DNA of 64,000 bases, from NCBI GenBank assembly GCA_041399155.1, contig JAWKTI010000004.1, positions 372,001 to 436,000 on the forward strand, in the 5' to 3' direction. A program made the translations under genes and the position numbers. The DNA is from Zavarzinella sp. GTDB taxonomy: Bacteria > Planctomycetota > Planctomycetia > Gemmatales > Gemmataceae. The notes under the pieces were generated by a model, which saw nothing but the letters and a program-made list of their open reading frames with translations, was not told where the DNA came from and ran no database searches. Below are positions 46,637-55,675 of the stretch, piece by piece. Numbering within the stretch: the stretch's first letter is position 1; the number at the start of each line of letters is the position of its first letter.

Positions 46637-49129
46637 GTGCTGTTGGCCGCAGCAGCCACCCTGGGGATATTGCTCGATCGCTACTATCCCAATGATATTC
46701 CCTGGACTACCGCAGGTGCAATCAGTGTGGTACTTGGGATCATCTTCGTGGTTGCGTATCGCCCCGCTGATCGAGGCTGGCTACTGATCCTCTGTTTTTT
46801 CTTTGCAGGTGGGGCGTACCATCACTATTATCGGTGGTATCAACCCGCAGACAGTCTCAGCCATCAGTTACACAAAGACCCCGTCATCTCCCGTGTGCGT
46901 GGTGTGGTCATCGAGCGACCTGTCTACCGCAAACTGCCTGCACGATTTGTAGAAAATCCGAATGTTTTTGAAGTATCTACCACGTTACGGATCGATGCAA
47001 CCCACCTTCAGGTGCGTGGGGATTGGCTGCCCGTTTCCGGCGGGGTGCAGGTTCGCATTTCTGGCGAATTGACTGCAGTGACGATTGGTGACGAAATTGA
47101 ACTGTTTGGCTGGCTTGCCCCAATGGCAGGCCCACTGAATCCGGGGGAGTTCGACTGGGCAAATCGTTATGCCGATCAATTGGTTGTTGCCAGCATGCAG
47201 TGCAAGAAGACGCCCGATGCTGCGGTGCGGCTGGTCACGGGCAACTGGTCTCTGCAACGGTCTCTCAACCAGTTGCAATCGTCATGCCGGACGCGGATCG
47301 AGCAACACTTCCAGAAGCAGCCCGAAGTGGCGATCGCCCTGTTACTGGGTGATGGGACTGCCATGTCACAGGATGAATGGCAACAATATATCCGCACGGG
47401 TGTCATTCACGTGCTGGCAATTTCCGGACAGCACCTGGTGGTGCTCAGCTTTTTTCTGTGGTGCCTGTTTCGACTGTTTCCGGTGGCACCGGGCAAAGTT
47501 GCTTTTCTGGTAGCCACCACCGTAACGGTTTATGCCCTGATGACTGGTGCCCGACCTTCTGCGATGCGTGCCGCAATTATGGTCAGTGCAGTGTGTTCCG
47601 GCATCATTTTCCGGAGATCATTGCACCAGCCAAATATTTTTGCATTTGCCTGGCTGCTGGTGCTTGTTCTGCAGCCTACGGATCTGTTTACACCTGGCTT
47701 TCAACTGTCATTTGTGTGCGTTGCGCTGTTATGTTGGGGAATCCCGGATTGGGGTCTGCCAAACAGAAACGATGCCGACATTATGGATGAAAACCCATCC
47801 CTGTTCTGGCTGGGAGCGAAAGCCATTGGGCGGTGGCTGGCCCGCATGTATATGATCACGCTGGTACTATCGTTATGCGTGATGCCACTGACACTCGCCT
47901 GGCAACACCTCTGCTCTCCCGTGGGCATCCTTATTGGTCCAGTCGCGATCGTGTTAACTTCACTCGCTTTGATCATGGGTTTTCTGTTTCTGATTCTCAG
48001 CCCACTGGGGATTGTGGAACCGTTTGCCTGGATTACAGAAAACCTGCTGATACTGTGCCAGCGATTGGTGCATTCTGCAGATGGCCTGCCAGGTGGGGTA
48101 ATTTATGCACCCAGTCCACCATCTTGGTGGTTGATTGGCTTTTACGTTCTGTTGGCTGTACTGTTACTGGCTCGCCACCGCTTGTTCATCCATCTGATCA
48201 GTGCCATTCCATCCCGTCTGCTGTGTGTAGGGCTGCTTGGTGCCTGGTTTGCCATGATTATTCTCTGGAATCGCCTGCCCCACCGCACCGATGAATTGCA
48301 GGTGACATTTCTGGCAGTGGATCATGGCAGTTGTGTAGTGATGCGTACGCCCGATGACCGGATTTTTCTGTATGATGCAGGTTCTTCTGTGGGCTCACCC
48401 GTGGCCCGGAATATCATTGCACCTTATTTGTGGTCGCAGGGGGTTGCCCACATTGACGAGATTTTTTTGTCCCACGCCGATCTTGATCATTACAATGGTT
48501 TGCCCGATCTGATTGAGCGGTTTCCCATTGGCCAGATTTCGTTGACACCATCGTTTCGTGAAAAACCATCCGCGTTAACAGAACAGTTTGTGCAACTATG
48601 CGAACGATACCGCATTCCCATTCGCACGCTGCAGGCGGGAGATCATCTGGAAGCGGGAGTAGTCCAACTGGATGTATTGCATCCCCCACAGGAAGGGCCA
48701 GGTGGGGTGGAAAATGTTCGCAGTCTTGTGTTGCAGATTTCCCAGCAGAATCGCCCACTGCTGCTGCTGACGGGCGACCTGGAAGGGCCTGGAATCTCCG
48801 ATCTGGCAGAACAGCCCCCACGTGCGATGCCGATGATGATGGTCCCGCACCATGGCAGCCTGGGGCGGGATGGTCAGCGTCCATTGCAATCTGGTCCAGC
48901 GATTCTGGCCAGATGGTGCACGCCTCAACTGGCCATTTCCAGCCAGGGGCGGGGAGATGCGGGCAAGGCGATTGAAGCAATGCAGGCACTGGGTGTGCCA
49001 TACTGGTCGACCTGGCCCATGGGCGCGATCAGCGTTCGAGTGAATCCTACTGGTATTGTGGTGGAAAGTTTTGCCAGCAACGAACGCGTGGTGCTGCCAC
49101 TGCCACCAATGGCAGAAAAGAACAGGTAA
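46637..49129 (+). CDS. comEC: ComEC/Rec2-like DNA uptake channel
   Basis: 830 residues from a GTG at 46637. The frame is open upstream to 46565, with no ATG, so the exact start is uncertain. A DUF4131 N-terminal region (PLNPGEFDWANRYADQLVV) precedes the Competence membrane domain, with about ten helices (VIHVLAISGQHLVVLSFFLW). The C-terminal metallo-beta-lactamase domain shows HADLDHYNGLP, TGDLEGPG and MVPHHGSLG, so metal ligands are kept. ComEC moves single-stranded DNA across the inner membrane during natural transformation, and the hydrolase domain may degrade the second strand. comEA or pilus genes are not in the window. Confidence 0.93.
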   Translation: MLLAAAATLGILLDRYYPNDIPWTTAGAISVVLGIIFVVAYRPADRGWLLILCFFFAGGAYHHYYRWYQPADSLSHQLHKDPVISRVRGVVIERPVYRKLPARFVENPNVFEVSTTLRIDATHLQVRGDWLPVSGGVQVRISGELTAVTIGDEIELFGWLAPMAGPLNPGEFDWANRYADQLVVASMQCKKTPDAAVRLVTGNWSLQRSLNQLQSSCRTRIEQHFQKQPEVAIALLLGDGTAMSQDEWQQYIRTGVIHVLAISGQHLVVLSFFLWCLFRLFPVAPGKVAFLVATTVTVYALMTGARPSAMRAAIMVSAVCSGIIFRRSLHQPNIFAFAWLLVLVLQPTDLFTPGFQLSFVCVALLCWGIPDWGLPNRNDADIMDENPSLFWLGAKAIGRWLARMYMITLVLSLCVMPLTLAWQHLCSPVGILIGPVAIVLTSLALIMGFLFLILSPLGIVEPFAWITENLLILCQRLVHSADGLPGGVIYAPSPPSWWLIGFYVLLAVLLLARHRLFIHLISAIPSRLLCVGLLGAWFAMIILWNRLPHRTDELQVTFLAVDHGSCVVMRTPDDRIFLYDAGSSVGSPVARNIIAPYLWSQGVAHIDEIFLSHADLDHYNGLPDLIERFPIGQISLTPSFREKPSALTEQFVQLCERYRIPIRTLQAGDHLEAGVVQLDVLHPPQEGPGGVENVRSLVLQISQQNRPLLLLTGDLEGPGISDLAEQPPRAMPMMMVPHHGSLGRDGQRPLQSGPAILARWCTPQLAISSQGRGDAGKAIEAMQALGVPYWSTWPMGAISVRVNPTGIVVESFASNERVVLPLPPMAEKNR

Positions 49130-49424
49130 GATATCTTCAAGTGAATCGCTGGTGCGATCGGTTTATTAAGCCACTTACCGAACTAAACCCAATTTCATGT
49201 AAAAATCGGTGTTTTAACGTCTATCATGCGAACCGCGGCTCACAAAACATGATGTTGAGTTGCCAACTCAAGTGTTTAGTACTGGATTCCCGCCTTCGCG
49301 GGAATGACGGTTGTAGACACAACTGTCTGAAACCCAACCGACGGTTGGGTTTGTGAGCCGACGGCGTTTGCCGCGGTTGGATCGAAAAATACCAGAAACA
49401 CCGAATTTCAAACTGATTTTGGTT
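49130..49424. other. Repeat-rich intergenic stretch after comEC
   Basis: Contains three hairpin-forming repeats. At 49286-49305 is an 8-bp stem (ATTCCCGC) with a 4-nt loop, of the GGGAAT type known from dispersed repeats of many bacteria. At 49330-49352 is an 11-bp near-perfect hairpin (AAACCCAACCG). The segment 49231-49246 (AACCGCGGCTCACAAA) is partly the inverse of 49351-49379. No gene is supported. Confidence 0.65.
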
Positions 49425-49836
49425 TAGAGCGGGTTTCAATATTTTGAGATCAATTCGATTGATTATCTATTTGCGACAATTATTAAATGCTGTTGCTCGC
49501 TACCATGAATTATATGAATTGAGCTGGCTAGATAATAAACAGTCTTTGGCCCTGAAGGGGCCATTCTGTCAGCCCAGGGTGAGCGAAGCGAGCCCTGGGA
49601 AGCTGATACAAAAGATCTTCGGCCCTGAAGGGGCCGTTCAAATTCGAAGTGATGTACCTAACAGATTTTATCAGAACACAGACCCATTTTGAACGGCCCC
49701 TTCAGGGCCGCGCGTATGGTAAATTCTTTTCCAAGGGCTCGCTTCGCTCACCCTGGGCTAACAGAATGGCCCCTTCAGGGCCAAAAGACAATAAGCCATT
49801 AACAGCCATGATCACAATTACTCGAAACCCGCTCTA
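49425..49836. mobile_element. MITE-like non-coding element, copy 2 (412 bp)
   Basis: Bounded by inverted 13-bp ends TAGAGCGGGTTTC (49425-49437) and GAAACCCGCTCTA (49824-49836), and aligned along its length to 12499-13067. The outer 55-bp arms (49545-49599 and 49731-49785) pair with a few mismatches, around a single inner hairpin whose 20-bp arms are at 49621-49640 and 49690-49709. It carries no gene. The TA at each end fits insertion at TA. It ends 104 bp before the glmM-like start and may influence that gene. Confidence 0.85.
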
Positions 49837-49940
49837 TCTGGAATTCGAATTCGCCAGTTTTCATCCAGATTTTGCAGGAAACTACTTTCCGTGTCGCTCG
49901 AATTTCCGTGTCATCTACTCAAACTGTGCTAGGTTTCTGC

Positions 49941-51296
49941 ATGAATCCCGAAATACCAAGTTCATTGATTGTTTCCGTTTCCGGCATCCGTGGGATCGTT
50001 GGAAAATCGCTGCTGCCTGCTACAGCGACCACGTTTGCTGCGGCACTGGGCACCTATCTGGGTGGGGGCCGTGTGGTGGTGTCTCGCGACAGTCGACCCA
50101 GTGGCCGAATGCTGAACAAAGCGGTAATCGCTGGCTTAACGGCGGTGGGCTGTTCAGTTTACGATATTGGCGTTGCGGCAACCCCCACGTGCGGCATTGC
50201 AGTGCGTCAGCTTTCTGCGGCAGGTGCCATCCAGATTACCGCCAGCCACAACCCCGCACCATGGAACGGGTTGAAAATGTTTGGCAACGATGGTGCGGTG
50301 CTATCGGCAGAGCGGGGCAAACAAGTCCAACGCCTGTTTGAACGTGGACCACTGAAGTGGGCCGATTGGAGCAAGCAGGGCGAAGTGCATATCCCACCGG
50401 ATCTGCTGGAAGACCACGCCCGCATGGGGTGTGATATTGTCAGTGTGGCAGACTTACAATCCCGTCACTTTCGCGTGCTGCTGGATGCCAATGGCGGTGC
50501 GGGTGGGCCGTTAGGCTTGAATCTGCTGCACCACCTGGGGTGCGAAGTAGTGGCACAGGGATGCAACGCGGATGGGGTGTTCATGCATGAAGCGGAACCG
50601 ATCCCTGCCCACCTGACCGATGTGGCACCACGGGTGAAGGAAGCTGAATGTGCGGTGGGCTTTGTGCTCGATCCTGATGCCGATCGACTGGCACTGATTG
50701 ATGAAAACGGCAAATGCATCTCCGAGGAACTGACTTTAGCGCTCGCGGTGCAGTTTCGGCTGGCAGAATCTCCCGGCCCGGTGGTAATTAACATGTCGTC
50801 ATCCCGTGTGGTGGAAGATCTGGCGATGGCGGCAGGGGTCTTGTTTCACCGCACTGCCGTGGGAGAGGCCAACGTGGTAGCGGGCATGAAAGCCATGGGG
50901 GCAGTGATTGGAGGGGAAGGTAACGGAGGTGTGATCGATCCTCGTCTTGGCTGGGTACGCGATCCTTTTGCGGCCATGCCGATGATTCTGCAGCACATGC
51001 AACGCACCAAAAAGCCGCTTTCGCAACTGGTGGCCGAACTGCCCAAGTATGAAATGTTAAAGCAAAAGTATGACATTGATCGTGCCATCCTGCCAACCGC
51101 ACTGGAAGCGATTCAGGATCAGTGGTCCGATGCCCAGATTGACACCACCGACGGCCTGCGTTTGGACTGGAAAGACAGTTGGGTGCATATCCGGCCCAGT
51201 AATACAGAACCAGTGGTGCGTGTCATCGCCGAGGCACCCACGCGGGATCAAGCGGAAAAATTATGCACAGAAGCGGCGAAACACTTCAATTCCTGA
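49941..51296 (+). CDS. glmM: Phosphoglucosamine mutase-like (alpha-D-phosphohexomutase family)
   Basis: 451 residues from the ATG at 49941, where the family N-terminus begins; upstream in-frame residues are not conserved-looking. The start carries the SVSGIRGIVG motif. The catalytic serine loop is ITASHNPAPWNG (near 100), the metal-binding loop is DPDADR, the sugar-binding loop is GEGNGG, and the phosphate-binding loop is RPSNTEP. The closest fit is GlmM, which converts glucosamine-6-phosphate to glucosamine-1-phosphate for UDP-GlcNAc synthesis. Phosphomannomutase or phosphoglucomutase activity cannot be excluded. The gene lies just downstream of MITE copy 2. Confidence 0.88.
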   Translation: MNPEIPSSLIVSVSGIRGIVGKSLLPATATTFAAALGTYLGGGRVVVSRDSRPSGRMLNKAVIAGLTAVGCSVYDIGVAATPTCGIAVRQLSAAGAIQITASHNPAPWNGLKMFGNDGAVLSAERGKQVQRLFERGPLKWADWSKQGEVHIPPDLLEDHARMGCDIVSVADLQSRHFRVLLDANGGAGGPLGLNLLHHLGCEVVAQGCNADGVFMHEAEPIPAHLTDVAPRVKEAECAVGFVLDPDADRLALIDENGKCISEELTLALAVQFRLAESPGPVVINMSSSRVVEDLAMAAGVLFHRTAVGEANVVAGMKAMGAVIGGEGNGGVIDPRLGWVRDPFAAMPMILQHMQRTKKPLSQLVAELPKYEMLKQKYDIDRAILPTALEAIQDQWSDAQIDTTDGLRLDWKDSWVHIRPSNTEPVVRVIAEAPTRDQAEKLCTEAAKHFNS

Positions 51297-51346
51297 ATAA
51301 AATCGAACAGAACTACAGAACCGTCACCATTTCGTAGGAAGATCCG

Positions 51347-52624
51347 ATGTTTTTACCTGTTGTTGCTGTGCTGCGTGTTCTGATGAAACCGACTGCACTC
51401 TTCGTCGCACTGCTATTGTCGCAACTGCTTATTCAGCAAGGGTTTGCGCAAACAACCCCTGCGACAGAAGCGGTAGCACAATTGAAAAAGTTTCTGGAAA
51501 AGAACCCAAAATCATTAGAAAGCCTTAATGATTCGTGTTTGACCACCGCGTTGGGGAAAGCGGAAGCCGAAGAAGCCAAGAAACTTCTTTGGCAGTGGCA
51601 CACCGATCGCCTGAAGGTGGAGCGAAAGCAGGAAGATGAACAGAAGAAAATAACTGAAGGCAAGCTCGAAATGCCTTACGATTTCACCATTTACGGCAAA
51701 AAGCCCAAAGATGGTCATAGTTTGTGGATTTCCATGCATGGAGGTGGGGGTGCACCTGCCCGCGTTAACGATCAGCAGTGGAATAATCAAAAGAAGCTTT
51801 ATCAGTTAGAGGAAGGGATTTATCTGGCACCGCGTGCTCCCACCAACACCTGGAATTTGTGGCACGAAGGGCATATCGACCGGATGTTTACCCGCCTGAT
51901 CGAAAACTTTGTGGTGCTGCATGGCGTCAATCCTAACCGCATTTACATGCTGGGCTACTCTGCAGGTGGGGATGGTGTCTACCAGTTAGCCCCACGAATG
52001 GCCGATCAGTTTGCGGCTGCAGCAATGATGGCAGGCCACCCGAATGGTGTTTCGCTGCTGTCCGTGCGGAATTTACCCTTCGCACTACAGGTCGGTGGAA
52101 ATGACAGTGCCTACAAACGCAACGAAGTGGGGGCACAATACGGCAAACTATTAGAAAAATATCACAAAGAAGACCCCGAAGGCTACACCCACCTGGTGAA
52201 GATTCATGAAGGGAAAGGCCACTGGATGAACCTGGAAGATAAGATCGCCCTGCCCTGGATGGCAAAGTTTACGCGTAACCCCTTACCAGATAAGGTTGTA
52301 TGGAAGCAAACGGGTGTCCCACATCAACATTTTTACTGGGTCGGCTTACCCGAAGGTGGGGCAAAGCCGAACACACTAGTGGTTGCCCAGCGAAGCAAAG
52401 ACAAGATAACAATTGCCCAGGTTGAAGGCATTTCGGAGCTGATTCTCCACCTCGACGACCGGATGTTCGATCTCGACAAGCCAGTTGATATCGAAATTGC
52501 CAACCAGGCATCGGAAAACGTCAAAGTACAGCGAAACATTCAAACAATCATCAAATCGCTGACACGTGGCGACCGCGAATACCTCTTTTCAGCACAGGTA
52601 ACTTTAAAAATCGCCCAGAACTGA
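51347..52624 (+). CDS. Secreted alpha/beta hydrolase (esterase/depolymerase-like)
   Basis: 425 residues from the ATG at 51347, with AGGAAG upstream; an internal ATG at 51383 would give a shorter signal peptide. The N-terminus (PTALFVALLLSQLLIQQGFA) is a signal. The oxyanion region is SLWISMHGGGGAP and the nucleophile elbow is LGYSAGGDGVYQL, with Ser in GYSAGG. A late catalytic His fits KIHEGKGHWM. This is the pattern of PHB-depolymerase/feruloyl-esterase-like hydrolases. The C-terminal 100 residues form an extra strand-rich domain. Substrate unknown; an exported ester hydrolase acting on polymers is likely. Confidence 0.88.
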   Translation: MFLPVVAVLRVLMKPTALFVALLLSQLLIQQGFAQTTPATEAVAQLKKFLEKNPKSLESLNDSCLTTALGKAEAEEAKKLLWQWHTDRLKVERKQEDEQKKITEGKLEMPYDFTIYGKKPKDGHSLWISMHGGGGAPARVNDQQWNNQKKLYQLEEGIYLAPRAPTNTWNLWHEGHIDRMFTRLIENFVVLHGVNPNRIYMLGYSAGGDGVYQLAPRMADQFAAAAMMAGHPNGVSLLSVRNLPFALQVGGNDSAYKRNEVGAQYGKLLEKYHKEDPEGYTHLVKIHEGKGHWMNLEDKIALPWMAKFTRNPLPDKVVWKQTGVPHQHFYWVGLPEGGAKPNTLVVAQRSKDKITIAQVEGISELILHLDDRMFDLDKPVDIEIANQASENVKVQRNIQTIIKSLTRGDREYLFSAQVTLKIAQN

Positions 52625-52657
52625 TGCGAAACCTATCTGAAGGTTCTTCCGTCAGTC

Positions 52658-53569
52658 TTACGCTTCCCCTGGAAGTTCAATTCCTTTTTTTGCCAGCAAC
52701 AAAGTCAACTGATCTGCGGCCAGACGTGGCTCATCCATCAGCAACGATTGCATCTCTGTCAGAATAAATGTTTCCAGCTCATCGCCGGTCCAGCCCTGGC
52801 TGGTCAGGCGTTGGCCAATCACCTGATAGCACCGATCCCGCAACGCATCGGTGTGGCGGGAAATGGTACCTTCATGAACTTTTAATTGTTGGGCAATCTG
52901 CCGTTGAGAAAAGCGATACCGCCAACGAAGTCCCAGTAGCAGAATTTCTGCATCGGAAAGAGAATTCAGCCAGTCTCGTGCGGCACTGCAGAAGGCATCG
53001 TGCCACCGATCGTCCTGAGTTTGTGGGATGGGCAGTGCCAGATCGTCATCCGGTAACGCCGCAGTCGGGTGGTGCGACCGCATTTGCGATACGTGCCAGT
53101 TCTGAAAAACGCGAATCAGCCACGGTGCCAGTGGGCGTTGACCGTCGTAGCGGGCCATAATCGGCAGAGAATTAGGGTTGTTCGCCACTAACAGGTGGGT
53201 CCAGAATTCCTGAATGACTCCTTCCTGTCGTTCTTCATCCCGAGGGTACAGCCGGATCGCACGTGCCCGCAACGCATCCACCAGCAGGGTATCGCTTCGG
53301 CCAGTGCGGGTGGCAAACAGAATTTCCCAGGCTCGGTTATTGTTTTCAATGCAGCCGTTGCAGATGTACCAGTCCAGTACGTACAGCGAATCGAAATACG
53401 TGGGCCAGGTAACCACTTCATGAGGATTTTTAGCCAGATAAAGCTGCAATGTGCGTTGCAGGTGGTAAGTGCATTGGTCCATGCTCAACTGCAGTGCGGG
53501 AAGTTGCATCCTGCAGTAGTGATACAGGACAAAAGTCCGATCGTGTGGGGGCGGTTCCGTATTCACCAT
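52658..53569 (-). CDS. Sigma-70-like protein with N- and C-terminal extensions
   Basis: 303 residues, longer than a normal ECF sigma factor (about 190). The N-terminal 85 residues are unlike sigma factors. Region 2-like sequence starts around IENNNRAWEILFATRTG and runs through EFWTHLLVANN. A clear region 4 helix-turn-helix lies near 220-260 (RFSQRQIAQQLKVHEGTISR). A C-terminal extension of about 55 residues, mostly helical, follows. It is probably a sigma factor or sigma-derived regulator. It lies 67 bp downstream of the MCE-OmpA gene on the same strand, so it may be co-transcribed with an envelope gene. Confidence 0.75.
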   Translation of the reverse strand: MVNTEPPPHDRTFVLYHYCRMQLPALQLSMDQCTYHLQRTLQLYLAKNPHEVVTWPTYFDSLYVLDWYICNGCIENNNRAWEILFATRTGRSDTLLVDALRARAIRLYPRDEERQEGVIQEFWTHLLVANNPNSLPIMARYDGQRPLAPWLIRVFQNWHVSQMRSHHPTAALPDDDLALPIPQTQDDRWHDAFCSAARDWLNSLSDAEILLLGLRWRYRFSQRQIAQQLKVHEGTISRHTDALRDRCYQVIGQRLTSQGWTGDELETFILTEMQSLLMDEPRLAADQLTLLLAKKGIELPGEA

Positions 53570-53636
53570 ATACCAACTTTAACAGTTGCCCGCAGATAAG
53601 GCAACATTCTGCACCTATCTCCCGATTTTAGTGCGA

Positions 53637-54827
53637 TTACTTTGGCTGAAAAAACAGCACTTCTACCCGCGTGGGTGACACGGAACTACCTGCGGGTTCG
53701 ACTACGGGTGAAAGGTCCATCCCCATCCCCAGTGGGGTTATTTCCCGACCTCTCCAGAAACTGATATCATCCACTTTCTTATCTTTGAGAAACTTCACAA
53801 TTGCCTCTGCCTGCATTTTCGACAGCGCTTTGGCACCAGCAGGGGTGTGCTCTTTCGATTCCGGGTCTACAAAAACGCACACCACCACATTGGATTTTTT
53901 AATTTTGTTGGAATTCAGCCAGTTGGCTACTTCCGTCAGGTGGCGATGCCCCTCTTCAGACAGCACACTGGAATTGTGGGCAAACAACGCATCCGGGTTG
54001 TACAGCACGCGATGTCGATCGAAATTCGGCTGTACCATCAACTTGGCAGCATCTTCCACATAACTCCGCACGATCGGCATCGATTTTATCGCTTCTGCAT
54101 CCTGGCGGATCGCTGTCACTGCTTCGTTGCCGTTTCGCACAAACTGCTTCATTTCGCCCAGATCACTCTTGATGGTATCCACCCCTTCATCAACTTTTGC
54201 CAGTGTTTTCCTGGTATCAGTGCGAAGATCTGCCACTGCGGAATCGAGATTTTTCACCAGTTTTCTGGAATCGGAAGTAATCACTTTCAGATCGTTGTAA
54301 ATTTCTTCATCGTTCAGCAATTTGGGCAGAGTGCCTTTGCCATCCTGAATTTTCGCCAGCATCGTATCGACCTGTTCCGCAACGACCGTCAGGCGATCGG
54401 TTACTTCCGTCACCCCGCCGGCACTGCGAAGTTGCAGTGGCTGGTCCTGATACGGTCCTGCTGTACTGTTTCCGGGTAATAACGCCAGTTGCGAGGTACC
54501 CAGCAGCCCACTGCTTAACACGCGGGCCGCGGCATCGCCATGCAGCCGACGATAGGCCTCTTCATCAATCTTCAGAGTAATGGTTACCCCTGGGTGGTCG
54601 CTGGCAAAAGCCACGTCCTGCACCTGACCGATGTTTAGCCCTGCCATCTGCACGTGGCTGCCAGGTCGGATCGATTGTGCGTCCGGTGCGTGAATAATGA
54701 GGGTGTGCTGCCTGCTCCACAGGCCGAAATTGCCAATGCCCAGCAGTGCACTGCCCGCTGCTGCAAGGCAGATGAGAACAACCAGCCCCAGAAAGGCTGA
54801 TTTCCATGGTGCTAATTTGCCAGTCAT
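53637..54827 (-). CDS. MCE-domain protein fused to an OmpA-like domain
   Basis: 396 residues, with GAGGAG 7 nt upstream of the ATG at 54827. An N-terminal membrane helix (AFLGLVVLICLAAAGSALLG) is followed by an MCE/MlaD domain at about 40-118 (RPGSHVQMAGLNIGQVQDVA, GLLGTSQLALLPG). A long coiled coil follows at about 155-250 and an OmpA-family-like peptidoglycan-binding domain at about 275-390 (FAHNSSVLSEEGHRHLTEVA, KALSKMQAEAIVKFL). MCE proteins form rings that carry lipids between the membranes. Coiled coil plus OmpA domain would let it span to the cell wall. The usual MlaE/MlaF transporter genes are not beside it. Confidence 0.88.
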   Translation of the reverse strand: MTGKLAPWKSAFLGLVVLICLAAAGSALLGIGNFGLWSRQHTLIIHAPDAQSIRPGSHVQMAGLNIGQVQDVAFASDHPGVTITLKIDEEAYRRLHGDAAARVLSSGLLGTSQLALLPGNSTAGPYQDQPLQLRSAGGVTEVTDRLTVVAEQVDTMLAKIQDGKGTLPKLLNDEEIYNDLKVITSDSRKLVKNLDSAVADLRTDTRKTLAKVDEGVDTIKSDLGEMKQFVRNGNEAVTAIRQDAEAIKSMPIVRSYVEDAAKLMVQPNFDRHRVLYNPDALFAHNSSVLSEEGHRHLTEVANWLNSNKIKKSNVVVCVFVDPESKEHTPAGAKALSKMQAEAIVKFLKDKKVDDISFWRGREITPLGMGMDLSPVVEPAGSSVSPTRVEVLFFQPK

Positions 54828-55291
54828 TCGACGCTCCTCGAACGTTGTGGGGGCCAGCAGACTTTTCAGATGGAACGTTACCCACCTGAAATGGAATCTA
54901 ACAGATTATTCGCACCCCAATACCAATAATTGATGAAATCTTTCTCATTTTTAGTGTTTTCTGCACCCCACGTGGGCCTGGTGAAAGGAAAAGCGTCCAA
55001 GTTCGATTTGTGGACACCTGAATTTTGTTGGGGGACCACCAGAGGAAATGTGCTGTAACGAAAGAGGCGACTTGGTGAAGGAAGTGCAGCACTTGCACTG
55101 TGACCGACAAGGATGTGGTGAGGCATAGTACTAGAGTTACATTGGGGGTATCACAGAAATATTGTTGTGCCCACCGCAAACGCTATCGTTTCGCCCAGGA
55201 TCGCCTCATTGCAACCAAATGCCAACTACAACGGAATGTAATTGATGTGAAAATTCGTCTTCAGCAGATGGCTTTGTGGGTTGAGGTGCCT
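54828..55291. other. Intergenic region upstream of the MCE gene
   Basis: About 460 bp with no supported gene. The leftward promoter of the MCE gene should lie near the left end. The stretch near 55100-55290 has short frames but no family signal. GC content rises on approaching 55292. Confidence 0.4.
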
Positions 55292-55603
55292 TTACTCCGC
55301 GATAACAACCACTCGACCGATGTCGGCGATAGAGACCCACCCGTCCGACCGGCCTGCCGCGGTGCCGATCTGGAACCTGTCTCGCTCGATGCTGACAACG
55401 AGATGCAACACCAGCAGCCAGCCCCGTACACGGGCCAAAACGACATCGCCGACCACCAACTCGTCAGGCAGGCAAGGGGCCAATGTGACGAGTGAGCCGT
55501 CGTCGATCCGGCCCCGCATCGAATGCCCGCGGGGTCGTACCTGAACCGATTCACCACGGGTCAGTGCCTCGTATGCAGCGGTTGCCCACTCACGCTCGCT
55601 CAT
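55292..55603 (-). CDS. Small S24/S26-like peptidase-fold protein
   Basis: 103 residues from the ATG at 55603 (TTG at 55615 is upstream). The sequence follows the S24/LexA-like fold: VRPRGHSMRGRIDDGSLVTL carries the Ser-Met box, then ELVVGDVVLARVRGW and LLVLHLVVSI at the place where the usual HR motif and catalytic Lys sit. Here the Arg is replaced by Leu and no Lys is present, so it is likely inactive as a protease. The gene is visibly more GC-rich than its neighbours, which suggests acquisition by transfer. Role unknown; a phage-repressor-derived or regulator remnant is possible. Confidence 0.6.
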   Translation of the reverse strand: MSEREWATAAYEALTRGESVQVRPRGHSMRGRIDDGSLVTLAPCLPDELVVGDVVLARVRGWLLVLHLVVSIERDRFQIGTAAGRSDGWVSIADIGRVVVIAE

Positions 55604-55675
55604 CGGTCTCGCCAAAACAAGAAGTGACGTCCATCTTCCATCAGCCGCATCTCCTATTCAAATGGCTGCATCTGG

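Noticed and set aside
48414..49001. 195-codon minus-strand frame opposite the comEC hydrolase domain
   Set aside because: Antisense to conserved metal-binding motifs, no family signal.
49649..50341. 230-codon plus-strand frame covering the MITE end and the glmM start
   Set aside because: Overlaps the glmM-like gene in another frame and starts in the repeat.
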